Source of the DNA: an uncultured Hungatella sp.
Lineage (GTDB): Bacteria > Bacillota > Clostridia > Lachnospirales > Lachnospiraceae
DNA length: 11,090 bases
Assembly (NCBI GenBank): GCA_959018155.1
Contig: CAUEKH010000050.1
Location: 1 to 11,090 of the forward strand
Reading direction: 5' to 3'
Positions within the stretch are counted from its first letter, which is position 1. Each line of letters starts with the position of its first letter. The position numbers were made by a program, and so were the translations under genes. Of this stretch, positions 1-5,233 are shown piece after piece. The notes under the pieces were generated by a model that saw only the letters and a list, made by a program, of their open reading frames with translations, did no database searches and had not been told where the DNA came from.

Positions 1-652
1 GATTGAATGCGCTGTCGCCTAAATCGTCAAATGCGTCCGGCTCATATAATGGGGTATACCATGATTTGCTGCTGAAATAACGATTCAATTCCTCCGACCG
101 GAACTTTCTCCCCAGCTTTGCGTAAATCTCATTTCTGGCATAATAAAGCTGTTCGTCTGTCAGAGCCTCCAGCTCCTCCTGACTGTAATAGCGGCTGCTG
201 CTCTCCGGCAGAATGTAATCTCCGTTTCCTTCCATCGCCGCGTAGGCCTGGCTCTCTGCCAGTCCCCCGGCCGTCTCCTGAAGCTGGCCATTCCCGGTTC
301 CTTCCGCAGTCTCCTGAAGCAGACTCTCTCCGCTTTCTCCAGTCTCCTGGGCCTGTTCCGCCCCGGACTGCTCCGTTTTCGGCTGCTCTGCGCCCTGCGC
401 CTGTCCCGCTGAAATGCCGCCCGGAACGATATGATAGGAAATACCTTCCAGATTGCAGGCCGTCACGGGCGTCTGATTCTTTCTTGCCGCTGCCGTTTCC
501 CCTGAAACAGAAATATTTTCCGGTTCCAAGGTCCCTTTTCCCTTCGGACGGTCCACAAATGTAAGCAGGACCAGAAGAGCAACCGCAGCCAGCAGAAGAA
601 TTCCTAAAATCACCTGTACCGCTAAACTTCCTTTGTTTTCTGGCTTTTCCAA
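1..652 (-). CDS. YARHG-domain membrane-anchored protein (3' end outside window)
   Basis: The frame runs off the low-coordinate edge, so only the first 217 residues are visible. The start is a TTG at 652-650, chosen because an AAAGGAGG ribosome binding site lies 5 nt upstream and no ATG fits the frame there. Residues 1-8 are short and polar. Residues 9-33 are one hydrophobic segment (LGILLLAAVALLVLLTF), probably an uncleaved signal anchor, so the rest should be extracellular. Residues 80-140 are a low-complexity Gln/Glu/Gly/Ala linker with LQETA twice (112-116 and 124-128). Residues 155-217 match the YARHG domain: YARNEIYAKLGRKF at 171-184, then YFSSKSWYTP at 192-201. The family-naming ARHG is AKLG here. 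YARHG domains occur in extracellular proteins of many bacteria and their biochemical role is not settled. The gene is transcribed away from the XRE gene at 1071. The domain call is fairly sure; the function is unknown. Confidence 0.82.
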   Translation of the reverse strand, partial: MEKPENKGSLAVQVILGILLLAAVALLVLLTFVDRPKGKGTLEPENISVSGETAAARKNQTPVTACNLEGISYHIVPGGISAGQAQGAEQPKTEQSGAEQAQETGESGESLLQETAEGTGNGQLQETAGGLAESQAYAAMEGNGDYILPESSSRYYSQEELEALTDEQLYYARNEIYAKLGRKFRSEELNRYFSSKSWYTPLYEPDAFDDLGDSAFN

Positions 653-701
653 CTCTCTCCCTCCTTTTTTACTAAAAAACCTGGTTTGCACGGTTTTCGC
701 T

Positions 702-710
702 ATTATATCA
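702..710 (-). promoter_or_regulatory. Extended -10 promoter of the YARHG gene
   Basis: On the minus strand the sequence reads TGATATAAT, an extended -10 element (TG-N-TATAAT), about 50 nt upstream of the TTG start. No good -35 box is visible 17 nt upstream (TTCCAA), which is tolerated when the TG extension is present. Assignment to the YARHG gene follows from orientation and distance. Confidence 0.55.
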
Positions 711-892
711 TATATTCTGACAAATTGGAACAAATACCGCTTCTTTTCTCCTATTTTTCTTGTTTATACCAAGATTCCCGACAAGATTCATTTAATATCA
801 TGATTTGTATTTATGTTCTTACTTTCAATCTATTCCCAATCCTATACCTGTCAGAAATTGCTCTTTTTTCCGGAAGCTGGCGCAAAAAATTT

Positions 893-923
893 CAGGCGCT
901 GCGAATAAAAATGACAGGCGCTG
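893..923. repeat. 9-bp direct repeat CAGGCGCTG, two copies 22 bp apart
   Basis: CAGGCGCTG occurs at 893-901 and 915-923, a 22-bp period or about two helical turns. A related GCTGGCGC lies at 876-883. The copies sit 15-50 bp upstream of the extended -10 at 938-946, a position suited to a regulator site. No protein can be assigned. Confidence 0.35.
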
Positions 924-937
924 AACACCTTAAAATA

Positions 938-946
938 TGATATAAC
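938..946 (+). promoter_or_regulatory. Possible distal extended -10 promoter for the XRE gene
   Basis: TGATATAAC is one base from the extended -10 consensus and would start transcription near 953, giving a leader of about 118 nt before the XRE gene. No -35 box with proper spacing is visible. It is the weaker of two candidate promoters for this gene. Confidence 0.3.
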
Positions 947-1034
947 ATCCTTATCTGCACAGGAACGAAACCATTTTCATTTCACAGGTCTTTGTACTCG
1001 CAAACTCGTACATATTCAACCCGATTTCCCACAC

Positions 1035-1052
1035 TTATACTTAAAGTATAAT
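1035..1052 (+). promoter_or_regulatory. TATAAT -10 box within a perfect 17-bp palindrome (candidate autoregulatory operator)
   Basis: TTATACTT (1035-1042) and AAGTATAA (1044-1051) are perfect inverted arms around a single A. TATAAT at 1047-1052 overlaps the right arm and ends 18 nt before the ATG, just ahead of the ribosome binding site AGGAGGTG (1059-1066). A dimeric repressor bound here would block the -10. Small Cro/CI-type proteins often repress their own genes, so autoregulation is a reasonable inference. If TATAAT is the true -10, the leader is only about 12 nt. TATACT at 1036-1041 is an alternative -10. Confidence 0.5.
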
Positions 1053-1070
1053 TCCGCCAGGAGGTGTGAA

Positions 1071-1271
1071 ATGATTAGCTATGCGCCGCTTTTTAAGACA
1101 ATGAAAGAAAAAAAGGTTACCTCTTATCAGCTTCAGAAGGCTGGCTTCAGCCGCGCAACTTATTACAGCATTAAACATGGGAACAGCATTTCCACTAACA
1201 CGGTCAATCAGCTGTGCAGACTGTTAAAATGTTCTGTATCAGACGTGATTGAATATATTGACGAGCCCTGA
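1071..1271 (+). CDS. Small XRE/Cro-C1 family helix-turn-helix regulator
   Basis: This 66-residue protein is almost entirely one DNA-binding domain, probably of the HTH_26 (Cro/C1) type. Residues 16-31 read as the helix-turn-helix (SYQLQKAGFSRATYYS), with the recognition helix starting near SRATYYSIKHG. Residues 40-60 (ISTNTVNQLCRLLKCSVSDV) are the usual C-terminal helices of the fold. There is no ligand-binding or oligomerisation domain. The ATG follows a strong AGGAGGTG ribosome binding site at 4-nt spacing. A palindrome over the -10 box suggests self-repression. The terminator is built into the 3' end of the gene, so the transcript is single-gene. Divergent transcription from the YARHG gene makes that gene a possible second target, which is inference. 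The family call is secure; the regulon is unknown. Confidence 0.85.
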   Translation: MISYAPLFKTMKEKKVTSYQLQKAGFSRATYYSIKHGNSISTNTVNQLCRLLKCSVSDVIEYIDEP

Positions 1272-1296
1272 CAGAGAGAAAGGCTCGTCTTTTATT
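1260..1296 (+). terminator. Rho-independent terminator overlapping the XRE stop codon
   Basis: GACGAGCC (1260-1267) pairs perfectly with GGCTCGTC (1282-1289), followed by TTTTATT. The left arm encodes the last residues of the regulator and the TGA stop (1269-1271) lies in the 14-nt loop. Read on the minus strand there is no T-run, so it serves only the + strand gene. Confidence 0.85.
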
Positions 1297-1338
1297 GTAG
1301 ACGGTGACCTGTGCGCGGAGCGTGCAGGCTATCGTTTA
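1297..1338 (+). repeat. 42-nt terminator-following hairpin repeat, copy 1
   Basis: It starts directly after the T-run of the XRE terminator. It matches the copy at 5136-5177 (opposite strand) at 39 of 42 positions. Nucleotides 1301-1315 (ACGGTGACCTGTGCG) pair with 1321-1335 (CGTGCAGGCTATCGT) around the loop CGGAG: 14 of 15 pairs, four of them G-U on this strand, and one A-C mismatch. The last three bases (1336-1338) supply the TAA stop of the opposing transglutaminase-like gene. No known element or RNA family was recognised. Confidence 0.75.
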
Positions 1339-3033
1339 ATAGAAGATGATCAGCTTGTAAATATGGTAGCTGACGCCGTCCACCATGGTAGAGGTAATTC
1401 CCTGGCCGTGTACGGTTCTGACTCCCGGTTCGTTCTTCAACCCTTTCACTACGTATTTTCCTATTGCCGACGTCTCTGTCACTTTCAGCCTTTTTCCTTC
1501 CATGAAAATGTAGACATACGTTTTATCAACTCCGGTCTCAATTTTCGTCTTTGCATACTCAAGGGCCTCTTCTTTGATTGTCTCAACCTCATCCTCGTCA
1601 AAGACAAACTCGTTGCTGCCTTCCATCACGCTGGGCCAGTCTGTCGCAGAACTGTTGGCGCCAACCTGATACGTCCCCTTTTCCCTGTCTTCCGGCGTGC
1701 TGCTTAAATTTCCGCCATAGTGCTCGGTACGTTTTCCGTAGGAGGCGCCAGAGGTATTGCAGGCCGGATACGTCCCTTTCTGGCCGGAGCTGTCAAACTG
1801 AGTATCTGACATCAGGAAATATTTCGTCAGATCCGGTCTTGTCACGTCCACATTGTACCATTTTCCATCAACCCTGATTTTATTCCAGGCATGGGACACG
1901 TCATGAGCCAGATAGCAGTCAAAACCATAGCCATTCATAATGATCTTGAACATACGGGAATAACCTTCACAGACCGCCAGCCCTCTGACGACCCCGTAAG
2001 GGGAGTAGCAGTCGGACCCATCCAGTTCATAGTGAGTCGTTGTGTAAAGGTGAATGGCGAGATCGTGGGCGGTGTCGAAATCCGTTGAGCGGGGATTCGA
2101 TTCTATGTAATCGCTGGCATAGTCATACACCGCTTTTTCTTTCTCATTTAAATCGGAATAGGATACATCCTTTCTGCCAAGCAGCGCGCAGACTACCTTC
2201 ATATCATTGACACCGAATGAGTTAAGCTGTAGATTTGTGTCTGTATTCTGGTTTAATATGTAGTCTTTCCCACTTTTATAGACGAGGTTTCCGTCTTCAT
2301 CAGTGACGATTCTGCCGTTGGTGTCCCCGGAGCCAGATCCGCCGCCGTTGGCAGCCCCTGTGCCGGTTCCGTTACTGGACCCTGCTGCGCCGGTTCCAAT
2401 TCCACTGCCGGCCCTGGTTCCGTTTCCGCTTCCGGTTCCAATTCCGCCTCCGGCCCCGGTTCCGTTACCTGTCCCCATTCCACCGCCGGCCACCGTTTTT
2501 CTCTGCACGATGCCGTCTACGGTCCACTGTCCCAGGCTGTTCAATGTATAACCATCTTTTACGCGGTCCGCCAACATGTAACCATTTTCATCAAAGTAAT
2601 AGCATTCCGCAGTCCCGTCATAGTCCGAATCCACCCAAAGCCACTCATTGACCGCATAATTTCCTGTTCCCGTCTTGTCATAGTACCAGCCGACGGAATC
2701 CTGCTTCCATGTTCCCGTAACATTTCCAACGGCTCCACCCACTACTTTCCGCTGTACGACTCCATTTACAGTCCATTGGCCCTGGCTGTTCAGCAGATAG
2801 CCATCCTTCTCCCGGTTGGCCCACATGAAACTTGTGCCATCAAAATAATAGCACTCCGCGGTTCCGTCCTGATCAGAGTCTACCCAAAGCCATTCATTTG
2901 CTGCAAAATTTCCCGTTCCCGTCTTATCATAGTGCCAGCCAATAGAATCCTGTTTCCACTCTCCTGCATACGAAGTGAGCCCCACAGACAGGGTCATCAT
3001 ACATGTCGCTGCCATCATCATCGCTTTTTTCAT
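1336..3033 (-). CDS. Secreted transglutaminase-like protein with two cell-wall-binding repeats
   Basis: This 565-residue protein starts with a signal peptide (1-23, probable cleavage after TSYA). Two long CW-binding-type repeats follow at about 24-97 and 107-180, with WKQDS at 26 and 109, an 83-residue period. Each contains an aromatic-rich core and a DxDxDG loop (52-57 and 135-140) ending in GTAECYYFD, which could bind calcium. Residues 183-240 are a Gly/Thr/Ser/Asn linker. Residues 295-405 form a transglutaminase-like (papain-fold) domain with the expected triad: Cys355 in AVCEGYSRMFK, His381 in SHAWNKI, Asp396 in YNVDVTRPD. Such domains may act as peptidases or cross-linkers; the reaction here is not known. 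Residues 460-565 are a tail I do not recognise. The ribosome binding site AAAGGAG lies 8 nt from the ATG. The stop codon falls inside a repeat element and no dedicated terminator is evident. Confidence 0.85.
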   Translation of the reverse strand: MKKAMMMAATCMMTLSVGLTSYAGEWKQDSIGWHYDKTGTGNFAANEWLWVDSDQDGTAECYYFDGTSFMWANREKDGYLLNSQGQWTVNGVVQRKVVGGAVGNVTGTWKQDSVGWYYDKTGTGNYAVNEWLWVDSDYDGTAECYYFDENGYMLADRVKDGYTLNSLGQWTVDGIVQRKTVAGGGMGTGNGTGAGGGIGTGSGNGTRAGSGIGTGAAGSSNGTGTGAANGGGSGSGDTNGRIVTDEDGNLVYKSGKDYILNQNTDTNLQLNSFGVNDMKVVCALLGRKDVSYSDLNEKEKAVYDYASDYIESNPRSTDFDTAHDLAIHLYTTTHYELDGSDCYSPYGVVRGLAVCEGYSRMFKIIMNGYGFDCYLAHDVSHAWNKIRVDGKWYNVDVTRPDLTKYFLMSDTQFDSSGQKGTYPACNTSGASYGKRTEHYGGNLSSTPEDREKGTYQVGANSSATDWPSVMEGSNEFVFDEDEVETIKEEALEYAKTKIETGVDKTYVYIFMEGKRLKVTETSAIGKYVVKGLKNEPGVRTVHGQGITSTMVDGVSYHIYKLIIFY

Positions 3034-3228
3034 CTCAGTTTCTCCTTTATTTTTATTACTTTTTTATTCCTTCTGACTTTAAGACGATTCTTATTTTAAA
3101 AAGGTTTTATATTTTTATAAATTTTTAAATTATTTTGAAAAATTTCTTCTGCCACCGGCTGTTCCCATGTAACAGGCTACCCAAAAACAGTCCGGCATGG
3201 TAAAATGACATTGGTACGCAGTCTGCCA

Positions 3229-3257
3229 TTGAAGCCGCCTGCCTCTACCAGTATACT
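3229..3257 (+). promoter_or_regulatory. Sigma-A-type promoter candidate P1 for the sulfatase gene
   Basis: TTGAAG (3229-3234) and TATACT (3252-3257) are separated by exactly 17 nt. Each box matches the consensus at about four or five of six positions. Transcription would begin near 3264, leaving a leader of about 77 nt. Confidence 0.55.
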
Positions 3258-3263
3258 CGAATA

Positions 3264-3292
3264 TTCATACAGTTTCAACTCGATTCTATATA
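3264..3292 (+). promoter_or_regulatory. Sigma-A-type promoter candidate P2 for the sulfatase gene
   Basis: TTCATA (3264-3269), 17 nt, then TATATA (3287-3292). It is weaker than the candidate just upstream, whose start point it overlaps. Either or both may be used. Confidence 0.35.
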
Positions 3293-3340
3293 AATATTTT
3301 TCAGTTTACCAGGAAATCAATCACAAGGAGAGAAAGAAAA

Positions 3341-4843
3341 ATGAGCAAGAAAGTAATACTGATTATGACCGACACACAGCGAATTGACATGTTAGGCTGT
3401 TACGGAAATCCGGACATGCACACCCCGAATATCGACCGTCTGGCCGCCGACGGCATACGCTTTGATAAAGCCTACACCACCCAGCCGGTCTGTCAGCCGG
3501 CCCGTTCCGCTATTTTTACGGGAAGTTATCCCCACTCCTGCGCAGGCTGGTCCAACTGCATGGGGCTCTCGGATAATGTACAGAATATCGGCCGCAGGCT
3601 GACCGACCATGGAATCCACGCCGCTTACATCGGTAAATGGCACCTGGACGGAGGTGATTATTTCGGCCTGGGCCGGTGCGCCGACGGCTGGGATCCGGAT
3701 TACTGGTATGACATGCGCAATTACTTAGATGAATTGACCCCGGAAGAACGTTTTATCTCCCGCCAGACCTCCAGCATGGAACAATACGACATCAAGGAAG
3801 AATTCACCTATGGCCACCGCTGTTCGAACCGGGCCATTGATTTCCTGGAAAAACATAAAGACAGCGGGGAAGACTATTTTCTGGTAGTCTCTTATGATGA
3901 ACCGCATGGACCGCATCTCTGCCCGAAACGTTTCCGTGATCTGTTCGAGAATCACCAGTTCCACCGCAAGGCAAATCTCTGCGATCCGCTGACGGACAAG
4001 CCGGAGCACCATAAAATCTGGGCTGCGGACAACTACATGGCTGCGGCTGACCCGAATTTCTCCATGAATTTTAAGTATTTCTTCGGATGCAACGCCTTTG
4101 TGGATTATGAAATAGGAAGAGTGCTGGAGGCCATTGATGACTATGCAAAAGACGCGGTTGTCATTTATACCTCTGACCATGGCGACATGCTGTATTCCCA
4201 CTCCCTGACCCATAAAGGACCTGCCATGTATGAGGAAATTACCCATATTCCTATGATAATCAGAGGCTTTGGCGAGGGTCGGGTCGATTCCAGTCCGGTG
4301 TCCCATATCAATATAGCGCCTACCATCTGTGACATTTTCGGGGTTCCGAAGGCAAAGGTTCTGGAAGGAAACAGTATTTATGAGGAACTGCAGACCGGAA
4401 ACCGCGTCAATGATTATGTATTTATGGAATTTGGCCGCTATGAGGTCGACCACGATGGATTTGGCGGTTACCAGCCTGTCAGATGCGTTTATGATGGCAG
4501 ATACAAGCTTGTTATCAACCTGATGACCTCTGACGAATTCTATGATTTGGAGGAAGATCCGGAGGAGATGGTAAACCGGATTCAGGATGCCTCTCTCGAC
4601 AGGGAAAAGAAGCGTCTTCATGAAGCTCTGCTGGAAAATATGTATCGCACCAGGGATCCATTCCGCGGATACTACTGGGAGGATCGGCCCTGGAACAGAA
4701 TTACAGAATTTAAAACCTGGGACAGCCGCCTGATGACGAGGCAGCGGGAAAATGAAGAGTACGAGCCGCGCCAGCTGGACTACGGAACAGGCCTTCCCAT
4801 GAAAAAGGCTGTGCGGAGAAAAGGAGAATGTGTCTCAAAATAA
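3341..4843 (+). CDS. Cytoplasmic type I (Cys-type) sulfatase
   Basis: This 500-residue protein belongs to the formylglycine-dependent sulfatases, which hydrolyse sulfate esters or sulfamates. The active-site signature is CQPARSAIFTG from residue 51: Cys51 would be converted to formylglycine and Arg55 is the usual partner. Metal-ligand and catalytic candidates are Asp11 (TDTQR), Asp279-His280 (YTSDHGD), Lys99 and His101 (GKWHLDGGDYFG), His192 and Lys292 (THKGP). The second position of the N-terminal metal motif is Thr12 rather than Asp, as in other DTxR-type members. Length and C-terminal region (FYDLEEDPEEMVN) are normal for the family. There is no signal peptide, so the substrate must be imported or made inside the cell. 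The radical-SAM maturase (anSME) needed for Cys-type enzymes is not in the window. The start has AAGGAGAG about 10 nt upstream. The substrate cannot be told. Confidence 0.92.
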   Translation: MSKKVILIMTDTQRIDMLGCYGNPDMHTPNIDRLAADGIRFDKAYTTQPVCQPARSAIFTGSYPHSCAGWSNCMGLSDNVQNIGRRLTDHGIHAAYIGKWHLDGGDYFGLGRCADGWDPDYWYDMRNYLDELTPEERFISRQTSSMEQYDIKEEFTYGHRCSNRAIDFLEKHKDSGEDYFLVVSYDEPHGPHLCPKRFRDLFENHQFHRKANLCDPLTDKPEHHKIWAADNYMAAADPNFSMNFKYFFGCNAFVDYEIGRVLEAIDDYAKDAVVIYTSDHGDMLYSHSLTHKGPAMYEEITHIPMIIRGFGEGRVDSSPVSHINIAPTICDIFGVPKAKVLEGNSIYEELQTGNRVNDYVFMEFGRYEVDHDGFGGYQPVRCVYDGRYKLVINLMTSDEFYDLEEDPEEMVNRIQDASLDREKKRLHEALLENMYRTRDPFRGYYWEDRPWNRITEFKTWDSRLMTRQRENEEYEPRQLDYGTGLPMKKAVRRKGECVSK

Positions 4844-4853
4844 ATGGCGATAA

Positions 4854-4889
4854 AGAAACGGTAATCCGATGTTTGGGATTACCGTTTCT
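4854..4889 (+). terminator. Terminator hairpin downstream of the sulfatase gene
   Basis: AGAAACGGTAATCC (4854-4867) pairs perfectly over 14 bp with GGATTACCGTTTCT (4876-4889) around an 8-nt loop, 10 nt after the stop. The following tract (GTTGG) is poor in T, so termination may be incomplete. Confidence 0.7.
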
Positions 4890-5041
4890 GTTGGCGAACA
4901 CTTCCTATATATCCGTTCACATTTTGTTTATATTTCATTCAAAAACCTTTTACACAAATAACATGATTTCTTCATGTTTCATGGATATACTTTAAACATA
5001 AACAAAAACAAGTTGCTTATAAGATTTTTTTCATAATACTC

Positions 5042-5065
5042 GAGCTGGTAATTTATTATCAGCTC
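5042..5065. repeat. 24-bp interrupted palindrome
   Basis: GAGCTGGTAAT (5042-5052) and ATTATCAGCTC (5055-5065) are inverted arms with one G-T pair and a 2-bp centre. It lies about 30 bp before an orphan terminator. It could be a protein-binding site or part of a small RNA. Confidence 0.4.
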
Positions 5066-5093
5066 TCCTCCCTTTTTCAATTATATATATTTG

Positions 5094-5127
5094 AAGAACC
5101 TCTCCGGTGCGGGGAGGTTCTTTTATT
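5094..5127 (+). terminator. Strong orphan Rho-independent terminator
   Basis: Nucleotides 5094-5105 pair with 5111-5122 (AGAACCTCTCC against GGGGAGGTTCT plus one A-T pair, one G-U) around the loop GGTGC, followed by TTTTATT. The sulfatase already has its own hairpin 205 nt upstream, and no + strand gene ends here. It therefore either backs up that terminator or ends an unannotated small RNA. Confidence 0.8.
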
Positions 5128-5135
5128 GCCAGCGA

Positions 5136-5177
5136 TAAACGATAACCTGCACGCTCCGCGCATAGGTCACCGTCTTC
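5136..5177 (-). repeat. 42-nt terminator-following hairpin repeat, copy 2
   Basis: Read on the minus strand this copy begins about 10 nt after the AGCS terminator stem (the intervening bases are its T-rich tract) and matches copy 1 at 39 of 42 positions. The arms ACGGTGACCTATGCG and CGTGCAGGTTATCGT (minus strand, spanning 5173 to 5139) pair at 14 of 15 positions around CGGAG, four of them G-U. Its single A-C mismatch is at a stem position that is G-C in copy 1, and the A-C mismatch of copy 1 is A-T here. Confidence 0.75.
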
Positions 5178-5222
5178 AACAAAACAAGGCAGCCTGCCAG
5201 TCATCACAACCGGCAGCCTGCC
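5178..5222 (-). terminator. Terminator of the AGCS symporter gene
   Basis: On the minus strand GGCAGGCTGCC occurs twice (5222-5212 and 5198-5188). Each copy is nearly self-complementary, so the two pair with one central mismatch around a 13-nt loop, followed by TTGTTTTGTT. It begins 11 nt after the AGCS stop. Confidence 0.72.
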
Positions 5223-5233
5223 CTTCTTAAGTC

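Larger units (their letters stand above)
653..1070. other. Divergent intergenic region between YARHG gene and XRE gene
   Basis: This 418-nt AT-rich stretch has no convincing gene. The only long open frame (686-940) starts with TTG, has no ribosome binding site and encodes an unpatterned hydrophobic peptide. It holds an extended -10 promoter facing the YARHG gene (702-710), a weaker extended -10 facing the XRE gene (938-946), a 9-bp direct repeat (893-901 and 915-923), and a palindrome next to the XRE start (1035-1051). Confidence 0.6.
3034..3340. other. Divergent intergenic region between transglutaminase-like gene and sulfatase
   Basis: This 307-nt region is very A+T-rich from 3040 to 3145. 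That part should hold the minus-strand promoter of the transglutaminase-like gene, but no clear -35/-10 pair stands out. The sulfatase side has two tandem sigma-A-like promoters (3229-3257 and 3264-3292). No small gene was found. Confidence 0.55.
4844..5233. other. Non-coding stretch with five hairpins between sulfatase and AGCS genes
   Basis: These 390 nt lie between two convergent genes and have no credible coding frame. In order they contain the sulfatase terminator (4854-4889), a 7-bp inverted repeat AACATGA/TCATGTT (4960-4978), a 24-bp interrupted palindrome (5042-5065), an orphan + strand terminator (5094-5127), repeat copy 2 (5136-5177) and the AGCS terminator (5178-5222). The distance between the first and second + strand terminators is enough for a separate small transcript. 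Confidence 0.6.

Noticed and set aside
686..940. Possible 84-residue protein on the + strand
   Set aside because: TTG start without a ribosome binding site, no recognisable pattern, overlaps promoter elements on both strands, and stop-poor only by AT-rich chance.
1249..1707. 152-codon + strand frame starting in the XRE gene
   Set aside because: It overlaps the XRE terminator, the repeat and the antisense of the transglutaminase-like gene. The peptide shared with another frame near 5100-5237 (GDLCAERAGYRL) is only a translation of the 42-nt repeat.
2253..2551. Low-complexity frames in both directions (Pro/Val-rich and Glu/Pro-rich)
   Set aside because: They are frame shadows of the Gly-rich linker of the transglutaminase-like protein.
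3725..4621. 298-codon open frame opposite the sulfatase
   Set aside because: It lies wholly antisense to a well-supported sulfatase. Its sequence follows from the sulfatase codons and has no family features or ribosome binding site.
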